Shown here: piece by piece, positions 25,175 through 34,878 of the stretch
Numbering within the stretch: position 1 is the first letter of the stretch
How the letters are laid out: each line of letters opens with the position of its first letter
Source of the DNA: Streptomyces toyocaensis
GTDB taxonomy: Bacteria; Actinomycetota; Actinomycetes; Streptomycetales; Streptomycetaceae
Length of the DNA: 64,000 nucleotides
Direction: 5' to 3'
Assembly (NCBI RefSeq): GCF_000725125.1
Contig: NZ_JFCB01000032.1
Span: 17,704 to 81,703 of the forward strand
The notes under the pieces: generated by a model
Database searches by the model: none
Told to the model about the DNA's origin: nothing
Seen by the model: the letters and a program-made list of their open reading frames with translations, nothing else
Made by a program: the position numbers and the translations under genes

Positions 25175-26545
25175 ATGGTCCCCAGTCATGTCCGGGCCGT
25201 GCGCCGGTCGGCCGTCACGGCACTCGGCGCCCTCGTCCTCGCCGGACTCCCCTCCGCCGCGGCGGCCGACCCCACACCCGCGGCGGGGCCGGCGCCCAGC
25301 GCGGCGCAGACCCTCGGCGCCGACCGGCCGTCGCCCCAACTGCTCGGCGCCCTCCAGCGCGACCTGGGCCTGAACCCGGAGCAGGCCTCGCAGCGGCTGG
25401 TCAACGAGGCGGAGGCGGGCACCCGCGCCGGCCGGCTGCGCAACGCCCTGGGCGAGCGGTTCGCCGGTGCCTGGGTGCGGGGCGACACCTCGGCGGAGCT
25501 CATGGTGGCGACCACCGACGCGGGGGACGTGGCGGCGATCGAGGCCCAGGGAGCCACGGCGGCGGTGGTCGAGCGGACGCTGGCCGAACTGGAGGGGGCC
25601 AAGGCGAAGCTGGACGCGGCGGCCACCCGCGTGCAGACCCTCGACACACCCGTCTGGTACGTGGACGTGGCGGAGAACCGGATCATGGTGCAGGCGACCA
25701 GCCAGGCGGCCGGAGCGGCCTTCGTGATGGCCGCGGGCCTCGAGGGCGAGGACATCGGCGTTCGCGTGACGGAGGAACGGCCGCGGCTGCTCCAGGACAT
25801 CACCGGTGGTGACGCCTTCTACATCAACGACTCCGCGCGCTGTTCCGTCGGCTTCTCCGTCACCAAGGGCGACCAGGCGGGTTTCGCCACCGCCGGTCAC
25901 TGCGGCAGGCGGGGCGCGACCACGACCGGGTACGACCGCACCGCGCAGGGCACCTTCCAGGCGTCCACGTTCCCCGGCAGGGACATGGCGTGGGTGGCCA
26001 CCAACGACCAGTGGGCGCCCACGCCCGGCGTGAAGGCGCAGGACGGCCAGGAGGTGCAGGTCACGGGTTCGGCCCAGGCGCTGGTCGGGGCGTCGGTGTG
26101 CCGCTCCGGCTCGACCACCGGGTGGCACTGCGGGACCATCGAGCAGCACGACACGAGCGTCCGTTACCCCGAGGGCACGGTGGACGGGCTGACCCGGACG
26201 ACGGTGTGCGCGGAGCCCGGGGACTCCGGCGGACCGTACGTCACGGGCGCGCAGGCGCAGGGTGTCACCTCCGGCGGCTCCGGCGACTGCACCTCCGGCG
26301 GCACGACCTTCTACCAGCCGGTGAACCCGATCCTGGGCGACTTCGGCCTCACCCTGACCACCGCGGCCGCGCAGACCACGCCGGACCAGCAGGAGGGCGG
26401 CGTGCAGGCGTGGACGGCGGGCCGGGTGTACGAGACCGGGACGACGGTGACCCGCGACGGTGTGACGTACCAGTGCCTGCAGACCCACCAGGCGCAGGGG
26501 GCGTGGGCGCCCGCCGGCACGCCGGCGCTGTGGCAGCGGCTGTGA
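25175..26545 (+). CDS. secreted serine protease, streptogrisin C type, with chitin-binding module
   Basis: 456 residues from ATG 25175, with GAAGGAGA ahead. A signal peptide (about 1-32, ending PSAAAA) leads to an alpha-lytic-protease propeptide (about 60-205). The mature chymotrypsin-fold domain begins near ITGGDAFYI: His in TAGHC, Asp in PGRDMAWV, Ser in EPGDSGGPYV, with paired Cys. A short linker joins a CBM5/12-like module (WTAGRVYETGTTVTRDGVTY) at the end. It degrades extracellular protein and probably binds chitin. It is monocistronic. Confidence 0.93.
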   Translation: MVPSHVRAVRRSAVTALGALVLAGLPSAAAADPTPAAGPAPSAAQTLGADRPSPQLLGALQRDLGLNPEQASQRLVNEAEAGTRAGRLRNALGERFAGAWVRGDTSAELMVATTDAGDVAAIEAQGATAAVVERTLAELEGAKAKLDAAATRVQTLDTPVWYVDVAENRIMVQATSQAAGAAFVMAAGLEGEDIGVRVTEERPRLLQDITGGDAFYINDSARCSVGFSVTKGDQAGFATAGHCGRRGATTTGYDRTAQGTFQASTFPGRDMAWVATNDQWAPTPGVKAQDGQEVQVTGSAQALVGASVCRSGSTTGWHCGTIEQHDTSVRYPEGTVDGLTRTTVCAEPGDSGGPYVTGAQAQGVTSGGSGDCTSGGTTFYQPVNPILGDFGLTLTTAAAQTTPDQQEGGVQAWTAGRVYETGTTVTRDGVTYQCLQTHQAQGAWAPAGTPALWQRL

Positions 26546-26624
26546 ACGGTGCGGCGCCGGTGCCGGGCCGGAATCCCGGAGGGCGACGTGCCGGGGTAGT
26601 GCGGCGGTTCGGGAGCGGTACCGC

Positions 26625-27872
26625 CTAACCGGCGGCCGGGCGTATCCCCGCGAGGAGAACGCCACTGTGCGGACGCGTGGGGACGCGGTTCAGCGGGATC
26701 GTCAGATTCTGCTCCGGCACGGAGTACTCCATTCGGGCGAGCCGCCCCGCGAGCGCCTCCAGTACGCCGACGGTGATGCCCTCGCCGGGGCAGCGATGGC
26801 CCGTGGCCGGGTCGCCGCCCCCCTGCGGTATCAGTTCGTCGCGCTCCACGGGCCGTTCCAGGAAGCGCCGCGGGCGGAAGGCGTACGGATCGCCCCACAG
26901 CGACTCGTCGTGGTTCTGCCCGTAGACGTCGAGCACCACCAGTCCCCCGGCCGGGATCCACTCGCCCCGCCAGTACAGGTCGCGGACGGCCAGGCCGCCG
27001 AGGAAGGGCACGAACGGGTAGAAGCGGCGCACCTCGTGCGTGAAGGCGGCGGTGAACGGGAGGTCCCCGTCCGCCAGGGGCGCCCGGTGCTCGGGCCAAC
27101 GGTGCAACGCGTGCGCGGCGAAGGCGACGAACCAGGCGACGGCGGTCGTCGGGCGGACCACGTTGAGCAGTTCCACCGCGGCCGTCTTCTCGTCGAGCTG
27201 CTCGCCGTCCGCGTCGCGGTGACGGCACACCAGGTCGAGCACCGAGCCGGCGGGCGCGGTGACCTCGCCGGAGCGCACGTCGCGCACCAGCCGGCCCAGC
27301 CGGTCCTCCTGCCGCGCACGGGCGCGCCGGGCGCGCAGGTGACGCGGTCCGGCGGTGGCGAAGCCGTCGACCATGGCGATCATGTCGCGGGCCGTCGCCG
27401 CGGCGTCGGCGTCGTCCAGCGGTATCCCGGCCCACCGGTGCACGCCGGTGGCGAGCACCGTGCCCGCCTCGTCGAACAGCACGACGGAACCGCGCCGGCC
27501 CCATGCCGGTACGGCCTCGTCCCAGGCCGCGGTGACGTGGTCGACGAGACCCGCGACACGGCCGGGCTCGAGCAGCGGCAGGAACAGGGACTTGCGGGCG
27601 CGGTGGGCGGCGCCGTCGAGGGTGTGCACGGCCTCGTGGCCGAACAGGGTGGCGAGTACGGGTTCGGGGATCGCGCGGTGCCGGTGCACGTTCTCCTCGT
27701 CGTAGAAGAACCGCACCGCCTCGGGCCCGCGCAGGGCCAGTGCGGGGCGGCCCATGATCCGGGTGCGGACCACGGGTCCCGTGGCGTCGCGCATCCGGTT
27801 GGGCAGCCAGGCGTAACCCTCGGCCAGCAGGGGCAGGGTGCGGTCGATCAAGGGGCGACTGAGTACGTCCAT
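26625..27872 (-). CDS. cytochrome P450, CYP152-like fatty-acid peroxygenase
   Basis: 415 residues, soluble. The heme-Cys loop is GGGDPATGHRCPGE (Cys361). The I-helix region reads TAVAWFVAFAAHAL instead of the usual acid-Thr pair, and EVRRFYPFVPFLGG carries the Arg that in CYP152 enzymes positions the fatty-acid carboxylate. These features indicate hydrogen-peroxide-driven hydroxylation or decarboxylation of fatty acids without a redox partner. No ferredoxin gene is nearby, which agrees. ATG 27872 begins MDVLSRPLIDRTLPLLAEGY. It faces the protease gene end to end. Confidence 0.88.
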   Translation of the reverse strand: MDVLSRPLIDRTLPLLAEGYAWLPNRMRDATGPVVRTRIMGRPALALRGPEAVRFFYDEENVHRHRAIPEPVLATLFGHEAVHTLDGAAHRARKSLFLPLLEPGRVAGLVDHVTAAWDEAVPAWGRRGSVVLFDEAGTVLATGVHRWAGIPLDDADAAATARDMIAMVDGFATAGPRHLRARRARARQEDRLGRLVRDVRSGEVTAPAGSVLDLVCRHRDADGEQLDEKTAAVELLNVVRPTTAVAWFVAFAAHALHRWPEHRAPLADGDLPFTAAFTHEVRRFYPFVPFLGGLAVRDLYWRGEWIPAGGLVVLDVYGQNHDESLWGDPYAFRPRRFLERPVERDELIPQGGGDPATGHRCPGEGITVGVLEALAGRLARMEYSVPEQNLTIPLNRVPTRPHSGVLLAGIRPAAG

Positions 27873-28049
27873 GACCGCCGGGTGCCCGGCCGGCTCCCCG
27901 GGACACTCCGGCAGCGGCGAGGACACCCGTACGGGTGTGGCGAAGGCCGTGCGCCACGGGAGGCACGCGTCGCACCGGGTGGGGAGGGCGGGCCGCCGGC
28001 GTTCCGTGCGGTCACCTCGCCCCGACGGTTCGGACGGCCCGGCGGTGCA

Positions 28050-28634
28050 CGCACCTCTCTCCCCGGGCCACCGCACAGTGGCTGACCCGTTACTTCCCCG
28101 CGTACGGCGGGCCGCCGGCCTCCACGCTGTGCGAGGCCCGGGCACGGCAGGCGGTGACGGCCACGGCCCTGCTCCGCCACCCGACGGCGACGGACGCGGC
28201 GCCGGTCCCCGCCGGCGGGTCCTGGCGGTTCGGCGCGGCTCGACCGGATCACCGGCGCGGACACGGGCGAGGACGCCAGGGACCAGGCCTGGCGCACCTG
28301 GGTCGACGAGGTCGTGGCCGGCTGGGCGGCCTGCCTGCTCGCCGACCCGGAGCCGGCCGCACTCGCGGTGCGCTCCCTCGGGGACACGCCGGCCGGGTTC
28401 CGCCGTCTTCTCGCGTCCGACGGGATCGCCCGTCCGTCGCGCCGCGGCCTGCTGCGCCACCCGGACCTGCTCTCCCCGGTGGCCGCTCTCCACGACGCGT
28501 CCCTCTCTGGCCGCCTCGGGCCGGACGCCACCCTCGTGGCCCGACCGCCGGCCGCCGGGAGCGCACCCGGGCGGGCACCGGACGGGCTCACTGCCGCGCT
28601 TCGTCACGTTCCGTGGTTCACCGGTTCGCAGTAG
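28050..28634 (+). pseudogene. frameshifted unknown gene
   Basis: Two frames read as one protein. The first, from about 28050, gives TAQWLTRYFPAYGGPPAS and ARARQAVTATALLRHPTATD up to GGSWR. Coding-like sequence then continues in the next frame as LDRITGADTGEDARDQAWRT, VVAGWAACLLADPEPAAL and HPDLLSPVAAL to the stop at 28632-28634. Removing the ten bases TTCGGCGCGG near 28229-28238 would restore SWR-LDR. No start codon is evident for the first half. I recognise no family. The boundaries are approximate. Confidence 0.45.
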
Positions 28635-28755
28635 GCGACCGTGCCACCGGGGGAACGGCGGCTCAGGCTGATCGAGAGGTCGACGGTCTCGGTCCGGGTG
28701 CCGGACGCACCGCGTCGGCCCGGACACCGGCGTCTCCGACGGAGGGCTGAACGAC

Positions 28756-29718
28756 ATGACCACCGCCATATCCCGCCCCTGGGAGCACGTCGTCGTCACC
28801 GGCGGCGCCGGATTCGTCGGCTCCCACCTGTGCACCGCCCTGCTGGACACGGGCGCCGCCGTCACCTGCGTGGACGACCTCAGCACCGGCCGCCCGGAGA
28901 ACGTCACGCCGTTGCTGGAACGGCCCGGATTCACCCTGGTGCGGGCCAACGTGGCCGAGGAACTGCCGGTCGACCGGCGGCCCGACCTGGTCCTGCACTT
29001 CGCGTCCCCGGCCTCCCCGGCCGACTACCTGCGGCTCCCGCTGCACACCATGGAGACCGGCAGCCTCGGCACCCGCAACGCCCTGCGGCTCGCCCAGGAT
29101 TCGGAGGCCCGCTTCGTCCTGGCCTCGACCTCGGAGGTCTACGGCGACCCGCGCCAGAACCCCCAGGACGAGCGCTACTGGGGCAACGTCAACCCGGTCG
29201 GCCCGCGCAGCGTCTACGACGAGGCCAAGCGCTTCGGTGAGGCGCTGACCACCGCCCACGCGGAGACCCACGGCACCGACACCTGCATCGTGCGGCTGTT
29301 CAACACCTACGGCCCGCGGATGCGCGGCCACGACGGCCGCGCCGTGCCGACCTTCGTCCGGCAGGCCCTGGCCGGCGAACCCCTCACCGTGACCGGTGAC
29401 GGCCACCAGACCCGCTCGCTGTGCTACGTCGACGACACGGTGGCCGGCGTCCTGGCGGCGGCCGCCCACGGCATGCGCGGGCCCGTCAACATCGGCAACC
29501 CCGCTGAGATCACCATGCTGGAGCTGGCCCGGCTCGTCGTCCGGCTGAGCGGGTCCGCGTCCGAGATCCGCTACATCGAGCGCCCGGTGGACGATCCGGC
29601 CGTGCGCTGCCCCGACATCACGCTGGCCCGCGACAAGCTCGGCTGGGAGCCGCGGGTGGACGCCGAGGAGGGGCTGCGCCGCACGCTCGCCTGGTTCCGG
29701 GCCGAAGCGGGTCACTGA
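28756..29718 (+). CDS. NAD-dependent sugar-nucleotide epimerase/decarboxylase (UXS-like)
   Basis: 320 residues, extended short-chain dehydrogenase. The NAD loop is VTGGAGFVGSH (about 14-24), the catalytic triad has Thr/Ser in LASTSEVYGD and Tyr-x3-Lys in VYDEAKRFGE, followed by RLFNTYGPRM and VTGDGHQTRSLCYVDD. NPVGPRSVYDEAKR is typical of UDP-glucuronate decarboxylases and related epimerases. It acts on a nucleotide sugar in the cytosol. It is first in the carbohydrate cluster, 66 bases ahead of the carbamoyltransferase. Confidence 0.88.
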   Translation: MTTAISRPWEHVVVTGGAGFVGSHLCTALLDTGAAVTCVDDLSTGRPENVTPLLERPGFTLVRANVAEELPVDRRPDLVLHFASPASPADYLRLPLHTMETGSLGTRNALRLAQDSEARFVLASTSEVYGDPRQNPQDERYWGNVNPVGPRSVYDEAKRFGEALTTAHAETHGTDTCIVRLFNTYGPRMRGHDGRAVPTFVRQALAGEPLTVTGDGHQTRSLCYVDDTVAGVLAAAAHGMRGPVNIGNPAEITMLELARLVVRLSGSASEIRYIERPVDDPAVRCPDITLARDKLGWEPRVDAEEGLRRTLAWFRAEAGH

Positions 29719-29784
29719 ACCCGGCCGCTCCCGCCCAGGACACGCGGCCCGCAGGCCGCCCCCATCCGCGAAAGGCCGCCCGCC

Positions 29785-31452
29785 ATGCGCATCCTCGGAA
29801 TCAACGCCCTCTTCCACGATCCCGCCGCCGCCCTGCTGATCGACGGGCGGACCGTCGCCGCCGCGGAGGAGGAGCGGTTCTCCCGGCGCAAGCACGGCAA
29901 GCGACCGCTGCCCTTCTCCGCCTGGGAGCTGCCCGAGAAGGCCGCCGCCTGGTGCCTGAAGCGCGCCGGACTGCGCCCCCAGGACCTCGACGCGGTCGCC
30001 TATTCCTTCGACCCCGCGCTCGCCCGCCCCGCCGACGCGATGGGCCTGGACGACCCGTGGGACCACCTGCGGCTCACCTATGCGCGGGAGGCACCCGGCT
30101 TCCTGCGGACCGCGCTGCCGGGCCTGGACCCCGCCCTCGTCCGCTTCGTACCGCACCACATGGCGCACGCCGCCTCCGGTGCCTTCGCCGCGCCGGACGC
30201 GGGCGACAGCTCCGTGCTCGTGCTGGACGGCCGAGGCGAACGCGCCTCGCACCTCGCCGCCCGCCGGGTGGGCGACCGGCTCGACTCCCTGCGCGCGCAG
30301 GACCTGCCGCACTCGCTCGGTCTGGTCTACGAGGAGCTCACCGAGCACCTCGGCTTCCTTCGGTCCTCCGACGAGTTCAAGGTGATGGCCCTGGCCTCCC
30401 ACGGCACACCGCGCATGCTGGCGGAACTGCGCCGCCACGTCCATCCCACGGGCGACGGCGGCTTCCACGCCACGGGAGTGCCCTGGCACGAGCTCTGCGC
30501 GCCGCGCGGCCCCGACGAACCGTGGACGCGGGACCACGCCGACGTCGCCGCCAGCGCGCAGGCCGTGCTGGAGGAGACGCTGCTGGACCTGGTGCGCTGG
30601 CTGCACGGCCGCACCCACGACTCGGTGCTCACCCTCGCCGGTGGCGTCGCCCTGAACTGCGTCGCCAACTCCCGTATCGCCCGCGAGGGCCCGTTCTCCC
30701 GGGTGTGGGTGCAGCCGGCGGCCGGTGACGCGGGGACCGCCCTGGGCGGCGCCCTGCTGCTGTCCGCCGGGGCCGGCGACGAGCCGGAGCCCATGACCGG
30801 CGCCGACCTCGGCCGGGACTGGTCCGACGCGGAGCTGGGGGCCTGGCTGAAGACGGCCGGCGTGCCCTTCGAGCGGCCGTCCGACATCGCCGCCACCGTG
30901 GCCCGGGCACTGGCCGACAACGGCATCGTCGCCTGGTTCCAGGGCCGCAGCGAGTACGGTCCCCGGGCGCTCGGCCACCGCTCGCTGCTGGCCCATCCGG
31001 GGCACGCGGGCAATCTGGAGCGGCTCAACGACGTCAAGGGACGAGAGCAGTTCCGGCCGGTCGCGCCGATGGTGCTCGCCGACCGGGCCGCCGACGTCTT
31101 CGACGGGCCGCTGCCCAGCCCGTACATGCTGTTCGTGCACGACGTGGCCCCCGCCTGGCGGGACCGCATCCCCGCCGTGGTGCACGTCGACGGCACCGCC
31201 CGCATCCAGACCGTCGATCCGGCGCGTGAGCCCCTGGTGGCGCGGATGCTGGGCGAGTTCGAGCGGCTGACCGGGCTGCCCGTGGTCGTCAACACCAGCC
31301 TCAACACGGCGGGCCGTCCCATGGTGGACGATCCGCGCGACGCCCTGGAGTGCTTCGGCTCCTCCCCCGTCGACCTGCTGGCCATCGGCCCGTACGCGGT
31401 CCGGCGCGGCGACTTCTTCCGCTCCACGGACGAGGGCGGGGTGCTGCGATGA
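29785..31452 (+). CDS. carbamoyltransferase, NodU/CmcH family
   Basis: 555 residues, full length. The N-terminal ASKHA part begins MRILGINALFHDPAAALLID and AAEEERFSRRKHGK, with the metal-binding HHMAHAAS. The C-terminal part has EYGPRALGHRSLLAHP and VVNTSLNTAGRPMVDDPRDAL. These enzymes use carbamoyl phosphate and ATP to put a carbamoyl group on a sugar hydroxyl. Between an epimerase and glycosyltransferases, the acceptor is presumably a cell-surface or secreted sugar. Its stop overlaps the next start (ATGA, 31449-31452). Confidence 0.92.
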   Translation: MRILGINALFHDPAAALLIDGRTVAAAEEERFSRRKHGKRPLPFSAWELPEKAAAWCLKRAGLRPQDLDAVAYSFDPALARPADAMGLDDPWDHLRLTYAREAPGFLRTALPGLDPALVRFVPHHMAHAASGAFAAPDAGDSSVLVLDGRGERASHLAARRVGDRLDSLRAQDLPHSLGLVYEELTEHLGFLRSSDEFKVMALASHGTPRMLAELRRHVHPTGDGGFHATGVPWHELCAPRGPDEPWTRDHADVAASAQAVLEETLLDLVRWLHGRTHDSVLTLAGGVALNCVANSRIAREGPFSRVWVQPAAGDAGTALGGALLLSAGAGDEPEPMTGADLGRDWSDAELGAWLKTAGVPFERPSDIAATVARALADNGIVAWFQGRSEYGPRALGHRSLLAHPGHAGNLERLNDVKGREQFRPVAPMVLADRAADVFDGPLPSPYMLFVHDVAPAWRDRIPAVVHVDGTARIQTVDPAREPLVARMLGEFERLTGLPVVVNTSLNTAGRPMVDDPRDALECFGSSPVDLLAIGPYAVRRGDFFRSTDEGGVLR

Positions 31453-32513
31453 CCGGGTCACCCGCACCGGGCGGCGCGTACGCCGTGGTGGTGCCGACAC
31501 TGGGCCGGCCCTGCCTGGGCCGGTGTCTGCAGGCGCTGGCCGACGCGGATGGGCCGGGCCCCGCCCGGGTCGTGGTGGTCGACGACCGCCGGGACCCCTC
31601 CGGCGCCCCGCTGACCGCCGCCGTCCCGCCGTCGCTGCGCTCGCGCACCCTCGTGGTGCCCGGCGGGGCACGGGGGCCGGCCGCCGCCCGCAACACCGGC
31701 TGGCGGGCCGCCGGGGACGTGCCGTGGATCGTGTTCCTCGACGACGACGTGGTCCCCGGCCCGACCTGGGCCGACGACCTGGCCCTCGACCTCGCCGGGG
31801 CGAGTGTCGCGACCGCCGGGATCACCGCCCGGATCGAGGTGCCGCTGCCCGCCGACCGCCGGCCCACCGACTGGGAGCGCAACACCGCCGGTCTCGCCCG
31901 CGCCCGCTGGATCACCGCCGACATGGTGTACCGCCGTCGTGCGCTGGAGGCCACCGGCGGCTTCGACGAGCGGTTCCGCCGGGCCTTCAGGGAGGACGCC
32001 GACCTGGCGCTGCGGGTGCTCGACGCCGGCTGGACGCTGGCCGAGGGCCGCCGCACCACCGCCCATCCGGTGCGGCGGTCCGGGCGCTGGGTCTCCGTGC
32101 GGCTCCAGGCGGGCAACGCCGACGACGTGCTGATGTCCCGGCTGCACGGTCGGGACTGGTGGCAGCGGGCCGGGGCCCCGCGGGGGCGCCTGCCCGGTCA
32201 TCTGGCGGTGACCGCGGCGGGCCTGGCGTCCGTGGCCTGCGTGCTGTCCGGCCGGCCGCGGGCCGCGGCTGCCTGCCTCGGTGGATGGCTGGCCGGGACC
32301 ACCGAATTCGCGCTCGCCCGGATCCTCCCGGGGCCGCGCACCCGGGACGAGATCGTGACCATGGTCCTCACCAGCGCGGTCGTCCCGCCGGCCGCGGCCT
32401 TCCACTGGCTGCGGGGCCACTTCGCGCACCGCGCGGCACCGCCCCGCCCCCAGCCGCCCGGTGCCGCCGCGCCCGCGTACCCGCCGGCGGCCGGCGAGCG
32501 GATGCCGTCATGA
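31449..32513 (+). CDS. glycosyltransferase family 2
   Basis: 354 residues. The GT-A fold shows AVVVPTLGRPCLGRCLQAL, then VVVDDRR, GPAAARNTGWRAA and the metal-binding VFLDDDVVPG. ATGGFDERFRRAFREDADLAL is the acceptor-side motif. A hydrophobic segment occurs at about 258-300 and a Pro/Ala-rich tail follows, so it is likely membrane-associated. It overlaps the carbamoyltransferase gene by four bases. Confidence 0.9.
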   Translation: MTGSPAPGGAYAVVVPTLGRPCLGRCLQALADADGPGPARVVVVDDRRDPSGAPLTAAVPPSLRSRTLVVPGGARGPAAARNTGWRAAGDVPWIVFLDDDVVPGPTWADDLALDLAGASVATAGITARIEVPLPADRRPTDWERNTAGLARARWITADMVYRRRALEATGGFDERFRRAFREDADLALRVLDAGWTLAEGRRTTAHPVRRSGRWVSVRLQAGNADDVLMSRLHGRDWWQRAGAPRGRLPGHLAVTAAGLASVACVLSGRPRAAAACLGGWLAGTTEFALARILPGPRTRDEIVTMVLTSAVVPPAAAFHWLRGHFAHRAAPPRPQPPGAAAPAYPPAAGERMPS

Positions 32514-32562
32514 CCCGCCCGCCGCCGGAGCAGGGGGAGCGGACCGGCCGAGGAGCCGCCGT

Positions 32563-33528
32563 ATGAACATTCTGCTGTGGCACGTACACGGTTCCTGGAC
32601 GACGGCGTTCGTCCAGGGCCCCCACACCTACGTCGTCCCCGTCACCCCCGGCCGTGATCCGGACGGCCTCGGCCGTGCCCGGACCTTCTCGTGGCCCGTG
32701 TCGGTGCGCGAGGCCACGCCCGCGGAACTCCGGGAGACGCCGTTCGACCTGGTCGTCCTGCAGCGGCCGCACGAGCTCGGGCTCGCCGAACGCTGGCTCG
32801 GCGGCCGCCGTCCCGGCCGGGACGTGCCGGCCGTGTATCTGGAGCACAACGCACCGGACGGCGACGTGCCGGACACCCATCATCCGTTCGCCGACCGGGC
32901 CGATCTGACGATCGTGCACGTCACTCACTTCAACCGGTTGTTCTGGGACTGCGGCACCACCCGCACCGAGGTGATCGAGCACGGCATCGTCGACCCGGGC
33001 CACCGGTACACGGGCCGGCTGGACCGGGCCGCCGTCGTCGTCAACGAACCGCTGCGACGCGGCCGGTACACCGGTACGGACCTGCTGCCCGCCCTCGCGG
33101 GGGCGGTGCCGCTGGACGTGTTCGGCATGGGCACCGGCGGCCTGGCCGGTCACCTGGGGCTGCCGCCGGAGCGGTGCCGCACCGCCGACCTGCCGCAGCG
33201 CGAACTGCACGCGGCCATGGCCGACCGCCGGATGTACCTGCACCCGGTGCGCTGGACCTCCCTCGGGCTGTCCCTGCTGGAGGCGATGCACCTGGGCATG
33301 CCGGTCCTGGCGCTGGCCACCACCGAGGTGGTGGAGGCGGTGCCGCACGGTTCGGGCACCGTGTCCAATCGGCCCGACGTCCTCGCCCGGGCCGCCCGCC
33401 GTTATCTGGCCGACCCCGCGGCGGCCGCGGCGGACGGGGCCCGTGCCCGGCAGGCCGCCCTCGAACGCTACGGGCTCAAGCGGTTTTTGGACGACTGGGA
33501 ACGCCTGATCACGGAGGTGCGCTCATGA
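32563..33528 (+). CDS. glycosyltransferase, GT-B fold (GT1/4-like)
   Basis: 321 residues from ATG 32563, with AGGAG at 32551-32555. It starts MNILLWHVHGSWTTAFVQGP; the donor-binding half has VNEPLRRGRYTGTDLLPAL and MYLHPVRWTSLGLSLLEAMHLGMPVLAL (the E-x7-E-like region), ending with YGLKRFLDDWE. It transfers a sugar in glycan assembly. Its stop overlaps the next glycosyltransferase start (ATGA). Confidence 0.85.
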   Translation: MNILLWHVHGSWTTAFVQGPHTYVVPVTPGRDPDGLGRARTFSWPVSVREATPAELRETPFDLVVLQRPHELGLAERWLGGRRPGRDVPAVYLEHNAPDGDVPDTHHPFADRADLTIVHVTHFNRLFWDCGTTRTEVIEHGIVDPGHRYTGRLDRAAVVVNEPLRRGRYTGTDLLPALAGAVPLDVFGMGTGGLAGHLGLPPERCRTADLPQRELHAAMADRRMYLHPVRWTSLGLSLLEAMHLGMPVLALATTEVVEAVPHGSGTVSNRPDVLARAARRYLADPAAAAADGARARQAALERYGLKRFLDDWERLITEVRS

Positions 33529-34787
33529 CCCCGGCCCCCGGCCCGCCCGCCGGCGACGGACTCGCCCCGGGCGTGCTGTCCATCGCGCTGGTCTCGGAGC
33601 ACGCCAGCCCCCTCGCCACGCTCGGCGGCGTGGACGCCGGCGGGCAGAACGTCCATGTGGCCGCCCTGGCGGGGGCGCTCGCCGACCGCGGCCACCGCGT
33701 CGTCGTGCACACCCGCCGCGACGCGCCCGACCTGCCCGACCGGGTGGCCCTGCGCGACGGCGTCGAGGTGCACCACGTACCGGCGGGCCCCCCGGAGCCG
33801 GTTCCCAAGGACCGGCTGCTGCCGTACATGGAGGAGTTCGGGCAGCACCTGGCCCGTCGGTGGCGTGCGCGCACCCCGGACGTGGTGCACTCGCACTTCT
33901 GGATGTCGGGGCTGGCCTCGCTGCGGGCGGCCCGGGAGCTGGGGCTGCCACTGCTGCACACGTACCACGCGCTCGGCACGGTGAAGCGGCGGCACCAGGG
34001 GCTCGCCGACACCAGCCCGCCGGAGCGGATCGCCTGCGAGATCGAGGTGGGGCTGGGCTGCGACCGGGTCGTCGCCACCTGCCGGGACGAGGTCGCCGAG
34101 CTGGCCCGGATGGGCGTGCCGGCGTACCGCGTCGGCGTCGTGCCGTGCGGTGTGGACACCGACCGGTTCACGCCGGCGGGACCGGTCGCGCCGCGCGGAC
34201 CGCTCCGTCACCGGCTGGTGCAGCTGGGCCGGCTGGTGCCGCGCAAGGGCGCCGCCGTCTCGGTGGCGGCGCTGGCCCGGCTGCCGGGAACCGAGCTCCT
34301 GGTGGTCGGCGGGCCGCCTCGGGACCGTCTCGACGACGATCCGGAGGTGCGGCGGCTGCGCGGTGTCGCACGGGACGCCGGGGTCGCCGACCGGGTCCGC
34401 TTCACCGGCGGGGTGGACCCCTCCGGGGTTCCCGCGCTCCTGCGCTCCGCCGACGTGGTGCTGTGCCCCGCCGACTACGAGCCGTTCGGGATCGTCCCGC
34501 TGGAGGCCATGGCCTGCGGCCGTCCGGTGGTGGCCAGCGCGGTCGGCGGTCAGCTCGACACCGTCGCGGATCCGGGCACGGGCCGGCTGGTGCCGCCCGG
34601 CGACCCGGACGCGCTGGCCGGGGCCGTGGCCGCGCTGCTCGCCGACCCGGCGGCCCGGGAGGCCTGCGCGGTGGCGGGCCGCCGACGGGTACTCAGCCGC
34701 TACGGCTGGCCGCGGATCGCCGCGGCCACCGAGGCGGCGTACTGCGAGGTCCTCGACGCGGAGCCCGCCGCGACCGGAACCGGCTGA
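33525..34787 (+). CDS. glycosyltransferase family 4
   Basis: 420 residues. The N-terminal half has SEHASPLATLGGVDAGGQN and DVVHSHFWMSG, as in sucrose-phosphate-synthase/MshA-like enzymes. The C-terminal half has LVQLGRLVPRKG and the E-x7-E donor motif (YEPFGIVPLEAMACGRPVVA). It uses an activated sugar, possibly the ADP- or GDP-heptose made by the neighbouring genes. The next gene starts about 90 bases further. Confidence 0.92.
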   Translation: MTPAPGPPAGDGLAPGVLSIALVSEHASPLATLGGVDAGGQNVHVAALAGALADRGHRVVVHTRRDAPDLPDRVALRDGVEVHHVPAGPPEPVPKDRLLPYMEEFGQHLARRWRARTPDVVHSHFWMSGLASLRAARELGLPLLHTYHALGTVKRRHQGLADTSPPERIACEIEVGLGCDRVVATCRDEVAELARMGVPAYRVGVVPCGVDTDRFTPAGPVAPRGPLRHRLVQLGRLVPRKGAAVSVAALARLPGTELLVVGGPPRDRLDDDPEVRRLRGVARDAGVADRVRFTGGVDPSGVPALLRSADVVLCPADYEPFGIVPLEAMACGRPVVASAVGGQLDTVADPGTGRLVPPGDPDALAGAVAALLADPAAREACAVAGRRRVLSRYGWPRIAAATEAAYCEVLDAEPAATGTG

Positions 34788-34878
34788 CGGTCCGGCCGCC
34801 GTGGCCGACGACGTCCGACGTTGGAAGGAGGTGCGGGTCCCGCCGCCGTCCTCACCGAGGCGGTGCGCCCGAACAGCC

